A DNA stretch of 64,000 nucleotides from Pterobdella sp. o SKG-2022. Lineage: Eukaryota > Annelida > Clitellata > Hirudinida > Piscicolidae. The position numbers and the translations under genes were made by a program. The stretch lies in contig OZ038325.1 of the NCBI GenBank assembly GCA_964035795.1, positions 6,875,107 to 6,939,106 on the forward strand. The letters run 5' to 3'. The notes under the pieces were generated by a model. It was not told the DNA's origin, did no database searches, and was given only the letters and a program-made list of their open reading frames with translations. Position 1 is the first letter of the stretch. Each line of letters opens with the position of its first letter. Of the stretch, positions 1-15,167 are shown piece by piece.

Positions 1-1229
1 TGGTTAATAGGATTAATTGCTCTAGAATTTTTAATAGCTAATTTATTCTTATCAGATAAGTTTAAGCTTGGTTGAAAAGTTAATGACAAAAACAGCACTA
101 AGTGAATGATGAAGAGGTTAGCCAGTATAGGGTTGAAGCACTCAACTTTTTATACTTCACTTTTTAGTTTTATCAGGCAATTATGAGATTGAAGATAGTG
201 TGTTGGAATTAATTGAATATATATATATAATGCTTGGAGTTTAAAATCTTGTTGTTGCTAAGACTAATTGTCAATCCAATTGAGAAATACAATGATATGA
301 ACACATTTCTTAAATATTACATAGCTCAACCTTGAATAGATGAAAAAATTTTAAACCATTCAACCCTCAAACTTCAATTTCCAGCAAGTCACTCTTATCG
401 AAAATCATTAACCCGAAGAAACTATCAAAAAAGTCAAGAAAAATGTTTGATAGAGAAGTTTGATAGATTTCAGTTGATGACAAAGCTATTGGGTTCATAT
501 CAAATCATAAAAATACCCTCAGATAGCCAACGTAGCTTCAATACATTATGTCATAATGAAATAACTATACTAAGTTTGATAAAAATTATATTAAAGATAA
601 TTGATAAAAATGATATTAATATATAATAATAAAAACAAAAATAATAATGAAAATAATAAATAATAATAACAACAACAATGGTAATGGAAATACCAGAATT
701 ATAATAACAACTTTTGGTATAAATATTAGATCAATGTATATATGAGTAAAACCAGCTCAAGCTCTGAGAATTATTTCAAAGATTGAATTTATTTCACTTT
801 TAGTTTTGATGAAGTAGATGTTAGTTTTTGAAAACACTTGCAACAATCAGTCTACATTTCCAAGTTTAATGGAACAGAGTTTGATAGAACTACTTAGAAA
901 CAGCACAACATGGGATCGTATGGATTAATGGATTAGGATGAGGTTGTACTTATCGAAAATTTTAGTTTTCAAATAGATTTGTACCTACAAAATCCTCGTT
1001 TTTGAAGAAAAAAAAAGAAAACTGTTGAAAACAATCATTGCCATCATCCTTGCCATCATCCTTATCATCATCATCCCCCATTATAAAATTATTTCATGTT
1101 AAATCAAGTCTTTTAAACACTTCAAAAAATCAAGCGGTATAACCTTCAACGTTATAACCCACTCAATAAAATACCCCTAATACAAATAACTGACATGAAA
1201 TTCAAAAAATTAAAGCTCTATTGACAAAC
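1..1229. other. AT-rich DNA without a recognised gene
   Basis: AT-rich, with short AT and AAT tracts. It lies on the 3' side of the minus-strand nuclear receptor exons, so it is probably intron leading to a hinge or ligand-binding exon, but I could not find one with convincing sequence. Confidence 0.5.
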
Positions 1230-1753
1230 CTTCTTTGGACATTCCCACACTCTTGCACTTCTTCAACCTACAAAACTGACACGAGTTTCTACTCAGAGGG
1301 GTAATGTCACATTTCTGGTCGTTTGTGCATTTGCTGTTTAAACCTTGAGTCAGACATCTTCTGAAGAAGCCCTGTTGAAGCGGCGGGGGGGGGGGTGGAT
1401 TTTGAAGAGTGAAGTTAGTGTTTGGTTGGTAGGGAAAAAAGTTAAAACGTTCGAATGATGAGTGTAATTGAAACACAAATTTGTAAGATTTGATAGAAAG
1501 AGAGGCTAAGAAAATGCGGTTTGGGCGAGTGAAGTTAGATAAAAAAATGGGTTTGAATGTTTAAATATTAAATTTAAAGACGTAACTTGAAAAACTCAAA
1601 TTTTTTAATACAAAAAAATCTAAAACCACATCAAAAACCCAAACCTCGAACCCCCTAAAATCCCCACCCAACAAACCTTGCACCCCTCACACGAGTCTAC
1701 TCCATAATGGAACCCTGAAGCATCTCCTCCACATACTTTACACAGAGGTTGGC
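1230..1753 (-). CDS. Nuclear receptor, DNA-binding domain exons (partial gene)
   Basis: Two exons, 1677-1753 and 1230-1371, encode a complete two-zinc-finger nuclear receptor DNA-binding domain. Exon A has acceptor TTCAG, reads CKVCGGDASGFHYGVDSC then EGCK, and ends at donor GTTTGT. Exon B has acceptor CAACAG, starts GFFRR, carries the second finger (four Cys) with RNSCQFCRLKKC and VGMSKE, and ends at donor GTTTGT. The intron falls between K and GFF in the P-box. The P-box EGCKG and FHYGV are typical of NR1-type receptors (E75, Rev-erb, PPAR-like), but the second finger is divergent and I cannot name the subfamily. Phases join cleanly: exon A ends in phase 0, exon B leaves one base. The A/B region and any ligand-binding domain were not found. 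Expected role: sequence-specific nuclear transcription factor. Confidence 0.88.
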
Positions 1754-4700
1754 CTGAAGAGAAAGACTGATCATTTGCTCCTAACATTTGATGCAGAAAC
1801 CAACTATGGTTGTTTATGGGTTAAGATTTGCTTGTGTTGTGGTTTTGTGGTGGTGTTGCTTTTTTTTTGGTTTTGTGTAGCGTGTTGCTTTTGTTGTGGT
1901 TTTGTGTTGCGGTTTTGTTCGTGTCACGGTGTGGGAATGTTGTTCTTGTTGATGTTGTGGGAAAATGTTGGTTTTGTAGGGTTGGTGGTCTGATAGTGTA
2001 GATCAGTCGTTGTGGTTTTTTTGTTGTTGGAGCAATGAAGTTTCTTCCGTTGTTATTATTGTTTTTATATTATTATTCTTATTATTACGTTGTTATTATT
2101 GTTGATTCAGGGTCAAAAGAACCAATAATTCTGAGTCATTTGAGACTTGTAGAGTATGTCCGTTGGTGTCCTGTGATGTGTATGATCAAGAATAATAACA
2201 CAATAATAATGAAAACAACAATAACAATAATAAAAACAACAATAACAATAAGAAAAACAACAATAACAATAATAAAAACAACAATAATGAAGAGAATATT
2301 GACAATAACAATAATAACAACAAAAAGATTGAGTGAATTGATAAGTCAAGTAATTGTTAAACATTGCTGGAATTTTAATCTGTCTAACGTTTTATCATAA
2401 AGCTTACACTTATCAATAAGTATAGCTTTTGGTTCTCAATAGATGTATTGAGGATTTCTCACATTTGATGTTTTATGTTGAAAATAATCAAAACTTTCAC
2501 AATTAACTAAAAGGTTCCATCATAGTTTTGTTTCAAATAAACTCAAGTTTAAAATCCCATATCTATCGTAATAGAAGCTCCAAAACCCTGGCGAATTTAT
2601 AACGTCATTTTCTGGCTCGAATCGGTTAAGTTTTGACATAACACGAACAAGTATGACTTATGAGATGAAATTAAGAAGTGTGATATTTGATACGATTGAG
2701 TGAGAGTGGTTTGTAAGCCAAGTTTTGGGAGTTTTGAATGGTGGAATGGTTGGTTAAAGGGAGCGTAGTGGTTATAATGAGGGTGGTGTTGATGGCTATG
2801 AGGATGATGAGGATGCTGATTGTGATGATGATAATAATGATGATGATGATGATGATACTTATGAGTTCGATGACAATGATTATCGTAAAAGAATAAACAA
2901 AAGATAAGAATAATTAATAAATAATGAATTTTATGTGAATTGATGAGGTAATAAATATTCTATATATATAAAAAATCAATAAAAAAAATTATGAAAAAAT
3001 AAAAAATCAAAAAATTAACTATAAAAATATAAAACAAGAAAAGAATTATAAAAGATAAATTAATAAAACTAAATCATATAAAAAATAATTGGATAATAGG
3101 AAAAAATTCAAAAAAAAAAAAGATTTTAGGAGATACAATTCAATTCATTGAAAACTGCCGGTGCATAGTCATAAACCACACTAACCTCTATTTACTGGTG
3201 CATAAAAAAAGAAAAAAAGTGATAATCATAGCGATAAGTGAGCAGATAATGAGAATTGACAAAAGGGAATGCAGGAAAAAAAAAGAAAGATGGAAGATGA
3301 AGAAATCGATAGTTAATAATAGTAATGATGATAATAACAATAATAACGATATGAAATATTATTAATATTACGCTAAAACTCCAATGGAAAAAATAACAAT
3401 TCAAAATTATAAATGCTTTTCTTACAAGAAATGCATTTCAGTCAAAACTAATATATATATATATATATATATATTAATGTGGAAAATTTTGGAATGTGAC
3501 TGTTATATGCAAAAAAATTGTCATAAAAATTATATATATAAATAATTTTTAAAAATAATTATACATACCAGAAACTTTTGAATACAATTATATCTATGCA
3601 AAGCTTTTTAATTTGCAAGCTTAACAATTTCCAAAAAACATCCGAAATTTTGAATGAATTTCACCTATGAACTCGCTTTTTTAAGAAGTGACATTTCAGA
3701 ATTAATTTATGTTTTTGTATTTGTTTATCACTAAAAAGTTTAAAAGTTGATGAGTGTTTTATCCATAATTTATTGCTGTGTTTTTTTGAGTTATTTAGTA
3801 ATTTAAAACTATATTTATTAGTTTAGTTTTCTAAAATGATTTCTATTGTATATATTACGACGAGTTTTAAAAGTGGAGAATAATAATTTCGACTTATTCT
3901 AATGGTTAGGTTTAACTTTTTCTAATAATCGTTAACATTTAACTGATAAATGACGAGGCTTTACTTTTTGAAAATTTCAGCTTAATGAAAATTTTTAGAC
4001 GTGTTCTTCTATCATCTTCATAATCTGAAATTTTTACTTTACGGAACTCAATTTAACAAAAAGACACTCACTCGAGTTATATATGTAAATAATGCTTTCT
4101 CTTACGTTGGTTGCCCTCGCACCCTATCATATATAGTAGTAACCATTAAGCGAAACATTCTAGAAAATTCTTCAAAGAAAAAATCTTAACAAGCATTTAA
4201 ATAACATAATTTCTAAACCTCTAAAAAATATTTCTGGATGTGTTCTAGGAAAAACCCATAATAATTCTATAATTTCCATAACTCAAACCAAAGCACAACC
4301 CTCATTTTCTTCTTATAGTGGGTTTTATTGCAGACTCACGTTGAGTTTTTTTCTGAATATAATCAATTAGTGGATAACTATAATATCGTTTTATCTTTTC
4401 ACCATCTAAACTTTTAGCATTCATTGTGCCTTCGGACAATATCTTTTTCTTCCTTTCATGAAAATAATTAGTGAGAATTTTTCTTGTTTTACTTGTTTAA
4501 AACTCTTTTATAAAATTAGTTCTTCCAAGTTTTATAAGTTCAAATTAATTCAAATCATGAAAATATTTTTCAATTTTTTTTAGATTTCTTTGATTTTAAA
4601 TTATGAGCAGCAAAACTTTTCTTAAATTTGTTAAGTTTATTATAATTTTGAATTATTTCTAAATGAATAAATTAGTTGTGCTTTTCAGCAGAATACCTTT

Positions 4701-4942
4701 TTGAGTCATGAACATGGCTAGAAAATAATTAGCTTGAAACAAAAATTTAAGAAAAAAAGAAGCAGTTTTTTATATACATTCAATTCACAAACGCTAATCG
4801 TTTTAAAGACATCTCAGTTTTTGGATACATTTAATTTTTAAATTTAAGCTAAATTCTTGATGAGTAATACCTTATCATAATTCATTGGTGCTTAGTAAGG
4901 TATTCACGAAACACGAATTTACAATATCAACTTTTGCTATAT
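1754..4942. other. AT-rich intron or intergenic DNA with simple repeats
   Basis: At 1754-2000, just upstream of the receptor exon acceptor, the plus strand is GT-rich (CA-rich on the transcript strand). At 2040-2330 there are impure ATT and AAC-type repeats, at 2800-2870 GATGAT, and at 3450-3473 a TA run. Open frames here are low-complexity. The upstream receptor exon should lie in or beyond this stretch but was not identified. Confidence 0.5.
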
Positions 4943-5142
4943 NNNNNNNNNNNNNNNNNNNNNNNNNNNNNNNNNNNNNNNNNNNNNNNNNNNNNNNNNN
5001 NNNNNNNNNNNNNNNNNNNNNNNNNNNNNNNNNNNNNNNNNNNNNNNNNNNNNNNNNNNNNNNNNNNNNNNNNNNNNNNNNNNNNNNNNNNNNNNNNNNN
5101 NNNNNNNNNNNNNNNNNNNNNNNNNNNNNNNNNNNNNNNNNN
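4943..5142. other. Assembly gap (200 N)
   Basis: Exactly 200 N. The round length suggests a placeholder of unknown true size. Confidence 0.99.
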
Positions 5143-8100
5143 TTAAGTTTTTTTCAGAAAAACACTCAAAAACATAGAAAAATTAAAGATATGGAAAAAG
5201 TTGCATGACGTCAAGAATTGGAGATATTTTTCATTGAGTGCGGTCGTGAGGTGGTGTCGGTTATATTCATTATTTCTTTTTATTCTTGCGGCTATTATGT
5301 TCTCTCAATCTCTTCATCTGTGTAGTTTTATTTATTTTTTCTTTTCCACCATAAAATCTATTTCTCATTCTTTTTTTTTACTAGTATATTGCTAATAATA
5401 GGTATTTCTTTATTTCTTAATCACTTCGTTAGAGATGGATACATTTCTCGGGACTAGTTTGAAGCAATATTTCAAGACGAATGCTAGATTGGAAAGTAAT
5501 TCCAAAACCATTGTCATTTCAGAGCATTAAATAGCATTGAATGCTAAACCAAAAAGAATTTCTGTCAGTGCAAAATTTTAAATCTTTCGGGACATAGTAC
5601 AACAGTAAACAACACAATGTGTTACTGTAGTTGTCGTAAACAAAATTATAATAAAAATATTCTGAAAAACAACTAAAAGGTAATAAGTGATGGCGCGTGA
5701 GAGTGCAAAGACGTTTATCACCAACACACGCACAACACTTTTCGTACTCTTGTTTACTTTTCAAATTTTATAAATATATATTGTTCTAGTATTTATTGTT
5801 AATTTTTACGCATTTTCTTTACACTTTTATGCATTAAAAAAATCTTTTCGAGCAAAAAATTTTCAAAAACTAACCAAATAATCGCATTTCCGATAAGCAC
5901 ACAGCTCTCAATTTTTCTTTTCATAATTACAACCTTCGACTTTCCTAACTAGTTCAAGTACAAAAACATTTGCCATCCCAACAAACTAGCCACATCACCA
6001 TCTCTCTTGAATTCTTAAACTCCTTACATCTTCGTCATTAAAATAATCCATTATATAAAATACCCCAATCCCCGTTAATGAGTTGTTGTCTGGAAAAAAA
6101 CTTAAATTAATTTTAGTGAGTTTTAATTTATTTTATCTTTTTCCAATTTTTAATTTCATATCTTATCAGTAAGCATATTACTTATTCAAAATTGCTCCCA
6201 AGTAATGTATTCAATTTTCTATAAACCTTCTCCGAACCTCAAACCCATCCGATACAAGTGGATAAAGTTACAAATGAATAGCAGACAGCCAAGGTGAAAG
6301 CAACGAAGTTAATCTTGGGAAATATCATCATCATTGCTCTCATCATCTTCAGCAGTAGTGCCATCATCATCTTCTTTTTCGTCATTTCATTCACCACCAT
6401 CATCATCATCTACTATTTTTCCATTATTCTCATCACTGTCTCATCTCTTTTTCTTTTCCATCACCATCTTGTCTTTCTACTCTTTTTTCGCATCATTATG
6501 AAGCATGAGAAACCCGACTTTGGGAGGGTTATTAGCATCTGCGTATATGTCTAGCCATGTTCGTGGCTGACAGTATACGCTGACAGTTTACATCTGTTTG
6601 GAACTCCCAAGGTCGGATTCCCCACAATTTTAAAGATGGTTGACTGATTCCATACCATGTTTTTATTGCACTGTTTTCCCGTTATAACTGTCAGGGTACC
6701 CAACGGTTCTTTAAGCACAGTTTTGGATTTTCTTTTGCCAAGAAAAACTTTCTCGTCCACTAAGCACCAGTCGTGAAGGTTGAATTCATTTGCACAGTCA
6801 TCATCATCATTTTCTTCTTTCTCATCATCGTCTTTTTCATCATCCCCATCTTCTGCCCATCATCATCACCATATTCTCCATCTTTAGCTTCATCTTTTTT
6901 TCATTATTATCTTCCTCATCATCCTCATAATCCTCCCCCCTCTAAAGATCATTCTCCCTATCACTACTTCTTAATCGAATCTTTTTTTGATCTTCATCCT
7001 AATTTTCTTTTTTATCACTATTCATATCATCATCGCGCTAAGCCTGGAAAAGACAGTTAAAGGATAATAAATAAAACTATTTTGAATTTAATTTTATATT
7101 TTCACTCAACATACCAATTTATTTTATCTTTTTTTTTATTCAACTCAACTTTTAGCTCTGCTTATTTTATTTTTTATGCCCTTATAAAAAGATCCTGATT
7201 GAATCCAAACTTTTAACATGTTTTATTTCATGAATTTTTTCAAAGTATATTTTAAATCTAGTTGAGAAAATGGTCTTTTTAACACTAAAACGATAAATTC
7301 GAAAGAATGCTTCCAAAAAACCACTTAATTAAACAATACTTTATAAAGAAAAGCTTCAAAAAAATAAACCAAAAACTAATTTAAAATCCTGATGAAAAAT
7401 AATCTAAAAACTAAAAAACCCAGTTTAAAATCGATTTGAATAATGGTTGAAAATTATCCAGTTGGTAGTGGCTCAAAATTTAGTGGAAGGAGAGTTCTCA
7501 TTTGAGTTGAAAGTTTTTTTCAAATAAAAAAGATTAATGCTTATGTATTCATTTCAAAATTTGAAAGTAATAATTTCAACTTTTAGTTATTAATTGTAAG
7601 ATTTGAATTCTATCTCTATACTAGAAAATATTTGGAGGATGAAGCATATAAAACCAAATTTTTCAAAATATTTGATTGCTTGATTCTAATTATAAACATT
7701 AAATTCAGAAAATCGAGTTTTTAACTCCACATTTCAAAAGTTTATAAAATTAATCAAAAAGTTTGAAATTCACTATTATTAATTGAAAAATTAAATGTAT
7801 CATTTTAAAATATTTACATAGATAATTTAATTATTTGATACAAATACATGAACATATATACTTTAAATTTATATATTAATCAATATATATATATATATAT
7901 ATATTTATATTTATTATTGTGTATAAATTTATTTACAGTTTCATATAAGTATGATGTACTTGTAGCTAGGTTGAACTACGAGTGATCCTATTCAAAGACA
8001 GACAATCTATTTTTAGAAACGCTTTCTTATCTTCACGTTTAAATCTTTTTTTAAAAAGAATCTTTTCCAACCTTTAATATTAATAATTTAAAATTATATA

Positions 8101-11100
8101 TCAATTTAAATGTTTTATTTCAATTAGTTTTACCATATGTTAAATTTAAAGCATTTCAACGTGGGTAAATTCTCTTTATTGCGTAACTTTTAGTTTAAAT
8201 AATTACCGATCTATCGGTTTTGATTATACCAATTTTTTATAATCCATTCCTATATTTTCAGATTTTTTATTATGCTTTTTTTTCTAATATGTATCTTTTT
8301 TAAATAATATAGTAACTCATATTATTTTTTCATCACCATTTCTATATTACTACCCATCACTTCTCCATCCTTTTAATTCATATTATCGTAATTTTTTATT
8401 GATATCTCTTCATCTATGACCCATAGATACCGACTTTTGTTTTATAATATATTTTCTTTTATCGTTTTTTTTATTGATCATACTGCTACTTTTCATCCAA
8501 GCTCATAATTCTTTCTCATTTATTCATAATTTCATTCCATTCAATAATGTAAATCGTTTTTACAATATTGATCTATCTTTTAAAATAGACTGGTTCATAT
8601 ATCAGCTTCTATAGCTGATTATTTTTTCATTTAGATTATTATTTCATTGTTATTATTTCATTATTATTGTTATGAATATTATTATTATTATCATTAAATA
8701 TAAACTTATGAATCATATTTATTTATACCACAATGCCATCATTAACTTTTTATTAAGTTAATTGTCAAATATAAAATTCTCAGCTATTTAATTCTATTAA
8801 TTAAATTTTATCTCAAGTGTTTTTATCTATGATAATGATGTTGTTGATATTTTATAACTTTTTCATTGTTATTATTATTCTTATTGTTATTATTATTTTT
8901 GTTTTTATTTTTTTTATTATTTTTAATTTCAATACTTTTATCAATACAATGGTGTTGACAGTAATTTATCTAGGGTGTGATGACGTATAAAACCTTTTCT
9001 AGACTGTTTTCCCTCCACTTTTAATCGGTTAATTTTAAAAATCGTTTTTCGGCCTAATAATGGTTTTTAATGTTTCTATAACTTTTTTATAATCTTGTTT
9101 GCTTGTCTTAAATTTAGGTCTGAGTTTATTGTGTCTGAGTTTATTGTTATCTTTTTTATCTTCTTTATTTGAATATGAAGGTAATATATTACATGGATAG
9201 AATAAACTAAATTTTTATGAAACTATATCTAGTTTAGTTTTCAAGATGAAGGTTTAAATGTTTCTAAATGGCACAAAAAACAAATAAGCTTATTAATCGA
9301 ATAAATATTTGAGCTTCTGGCTGTTTTATCTGTTTATTGATGCTTATGTTAATTCATTATGGATCATCGCAACTCAATTTTTATGTTTTTATGAAACAAA
9401 TGTAGTTATTCTTATAATATGTTCAACTTGCTAGGGGTGTTATCACAATATGATGAGACACAGTAGATTGTAATAAACATACGCTATTGGGCAAACGGTT
9501 TATTTACCAGACACGATTAACCTCCATTTCGCTTAACTATCCTGAAATTTTAACTTTTGCTTATGGGGCATTTCTTGTATTGAGTGGGTGCTTGTGGGAC
9601 CGCGTGGTTTTTGATTTTGATGAACTAGTATTTGCCAAGTATCATTTGAACAAATCACATATGGGGTTAATGGCGTATGGTAACAAGATTTGGTGTGAAT
9701 CTATTTGCTGTATCTGTGGTATTCGATGTAAACCTATTTGGTGGAGCTGGTCTATTTGGTGTGAATCTTGGTGCTTCGGTCATAGTCAAAGACGAATCGA
9801 GAAACAAAAAAATTCATATAAACTAGCATTGTGCTCTGAAAATATTATTAGAGGGTAGATATAGAATTTTTTTCATGATCCAGCAAGCAATCAATATGAA
9901 ATAAAAATTCACTTTTCCACTTCATATCTGAATATTGCTTATCGGTGAAATGCGAATGAAAGTTGAGAACGTGGCTGTTTAAAAAAAAACCTAGGTAGGC
10001 CATAAGTTAAAAATTTAGTTTTTCAGATTTTAGTGTCGATAAATGGTGAGTAATGGAACTTTGAAGTGGTCTTTTAAATTAATGGTGGAAAGAACTTAAA
10101 ATTTTTCAACAGTTTTGAGAACGAAATAAGCTGGAAGTTTCAAGTTTTTTGGTAATTTTTTATCATTATTTTATTTTTTTACATTTTATTTTTTCATCAT
10201 TTTTATTATTTAATTATTTTCGAAAAAGCACTAAAAACTTAAAATCTTTGAGAAATATTTCTCAATCAGTTTTGTGATTAAAGCCTATCACTACTTCTCA
10301 AACTTCACTCTTAGAAAAATAACCATTTATTTTTTTACCCAAAAGATATTTTTTTTATTTTTTGTTGTGTTTTTGATTTTTTTGAGCCTATTATTGTATT
10401 GAAAGCCTTTATTTATTCAGCTTCCAAATGTTATACCAATTTTTCTACAAAATGCTTTGTACTTTATACAATAAACCTCACAACAACAGCTAACGACCAC
10501 TGAAGGTTTATTGAAAAAAAACAAAGAATGTTTAAGACCTTTTTAACTCATTTTGCTGGTATAAAGCTTTTAAACATTGATTTTGCTCCACTTTTTCTAG
10601 TTTCATCAATTTTTGGACAGTTTTTGTCAAATATTTATGAGATTCCACGCGTCAATATTATTTATTCATCATAATATTATTCTACAACCTATTATTTATA
10701 TTTTATAGTTCTATCAAAAATTCAAAAATTGAAGTCTACTCGGCGATAAAATTGTATTAAGACCTGAATCATGTCTCAAACACACCAAAAAACCTTAGTA
10801 GAATTATTTCCATTGTCTGATCCATCAACCCGTGTATTTTTTTATTTTTAATTTTTTTTTTTTATTCTCTGTTTGAAGATTAAATTTCCATCATTTGTTC
10901 TTTCAGAACTCAGCTTAGACTTTGTATCAAATTTACCTTTGAAAAAATTAACATATTCTTCAAAAACCCAAAAATTTGATTCACTTAGCTTAAAAATTTT
11001 GAAAATTATCTTATTTATTATTTATAAGTAGTAAATTTCAGATTCTTTATTGTAATGTGTTATATACATTATTCTTTTCTTTATATATTTTTCTAATTTC

Positions 11101-11125
11101 AGGTTCTTTTATATTAGTTTTGAAA
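5143..11125. other. Long AT-rich stretch without a supported gene
   Basis: Mostly AT-rich with TTATTA and TCATCA tracts (6320-7050 is a decayed TCATCA-rich region). It contains a palindromic repeat at 6511-6619 and a less AT-rich, GT-rich patch at about 9570-9800 with repeated TTTGGTGTGAATCT-like units. Open frames are short, low-complexity or unlike any family I know. Confidence 0.5.
6511..6619. repeat. Imperfect palindrome (possible fold-back element)
   Basis: The inner arms 6541-6557 and 6564-6580 are inverted copies (GCGTATA..GTC..AGCCA) around a 6-base TGTTCG loop, with two small offsets. Outer arms 6511-6526 and 6604-6619 are inverted copies that match at about 13 of 16 positions around CCGAC..TTGGGAG. 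The patch is clearly less AT-rich than its surroundings, which suggests an inserted element such as a MITE, or a hairpin RNA. No known family was recognised. Confidence 0.5.
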
Positions 11126-11510
11126 TATAATAAATTATATTCCGATGAAGAAAGTATTTTGAGAAAAGCAGAAAAGCGGATGCTTCGAATGATGTGTGGT
11201 GTGCAGCTAGCTGTTGGTGTGAGTACAAAAGAGTTGATGGCTAGCTTGGATTTGATTAGTACGATCGTTGAAGTTGTGAGGCAAGGGAGTTTGAGATGGC
11301 TGGGTCATGTGGTAAGGAAAGGGGATGATTGTGTTAAGCAGGCGTGGAGGTTTAAGGGGGAAGGCAGTAGAGGAAGAAGAAGGCCAAGGTTAGCTTGGAA
11401 AGGTATGTTGGAAAACCTTTGTCATGGGCTTGGCTCAGATTTTGAAGATGCCTATGACACGGTGAAATAGAGAGAGAGGGTCAGGTCATGTAAAGAAATT
11501 AGTGACATTT
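11126..11510 (+). mobile_element. LINE polymerase C-terminal fragment (decayed)
   Basis: The plus-strand frame encodes KAEKRMLRMMCGV, then LRWLGHVVRK and a basic SRGRRRPRLAW segment. This order is typical of the extreme C terminus of non-LTR retrotransposon polymerases (the RMLRW..G, LRW.GHV.R and GRP...W blocks after the reverse transcriptase). Only this tail is present; the reverse transcriptase core is absent upstream. A stop at 11468-11470 interrupts a frame that continues for about ten more plausible codons. It is a 5'-truncated dead insertion from a different family than the LINE at 15-19.5 kb. Confidence 0.75.
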
Positions 11511-11519
11511 TTGTAAAAG

Positions 11520-14017
<2,498 letters not shown>

Positions 14018-15117
14018 AATTACTCTTGCCAATAAAGTGTTAGTCTAGCTTATTAATCAGTTTTTTGCTGAAAACCCGTAATCTTAATTATACTATTTGT
14101 TATATTTCGAACGCAAACTTTATTTTTTTTTGTTTTTTTTTTTGTTTTTTAGTTCAAATTCTAGTATATGTTAACGTTTTAAAATAAAGCTTTATATATC
14201 GAAAACTCTAGTTTTTGTTTTTTGACTAAGTTCATTGAAATTTTTTCAAATTTAACGTTTTTGTTGTTAAATCTTCATTGAAATTGAAACTTTCATTTAA
14301 ATTATTATTAATTATGCAAAAACGTACTTCAGTTTGAAATTTTTTTCCTATCTTTTTAAAAGTTATAGATTTGAATAATTGAAAGTTTGAATTACGACAA
14401 AGTTAAATTTTTCGGACATTTTAGTTTTCCTATGATAAAAGTATTACTAAAAATTCTCATTTTTTGAAGAATAAAAACGAAAATTATGAAATACAAGATA
14501 CTTACGATGTCTCTAGAAAAATATAAAATTTTAATTATTTTTTATTTGATTGAGTGATTTGAAACAAATATTTTTAGTTTTTTTCTTACTTGACTAGATA
14601 CAAAACTTGACTTAGTGACGAAAAATTTTGAAAAAAAAAATAAAATGTAAAAATAAATAATAATGTTCATAATGGAAACAATAAAAATGAAAAAATTATT
14701 TTAATAATAATAATAATAATAATAATGAAAAAATTCATATAAACACGAAAAAAAAAAAATAATAATTTTTTAATTGTGCATTTGAACCAACCGAATACTA
14801 AACAAATTGCCACTAACATAAAATACAAAGCTTCATATTATAATGATAACACTATGAAAAACCAAAACCACGAGGTTGGAATTGAAAAATTGCATTAGAA
14901 TGGATGACTGTTGGATTTTATTCTGTTCTATTGTGCCTTCCAAGTTCATGCTTCAAGTTTAAAAATATTTCACAACAACAATAACAGGAATTTGAAAAAA
15001 AAGCATGGAACAAATAATAGTAAAAGAATAATAATATAATCATAGTAACAACAGAAATAATATTAAAAAAATACTTTTTGCCGTTATGAATACTTTTATC
15101 ATATCTTCTTGACACTA
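14018..15117. other. AT-rich DNA, no gene seen
   Basis: Low-complexity AT-rich sequence with T-runs and an AAT tract at 14700-14726. It separates the TAG array from the LINE 3' end. Confidence 0.55.
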
Positions 15118-15167
15118 TTATTATTATTAAGATTTTTATAGCGCACAGTTATCAATTCAAGATTGCT

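Noticed and set aside
4001..5764. Short open frames at 4001-4189, 4885-5395 and 5519-5764
   Set aside because: Random-looking composition, one crosses the N gap, no motif or splice context.
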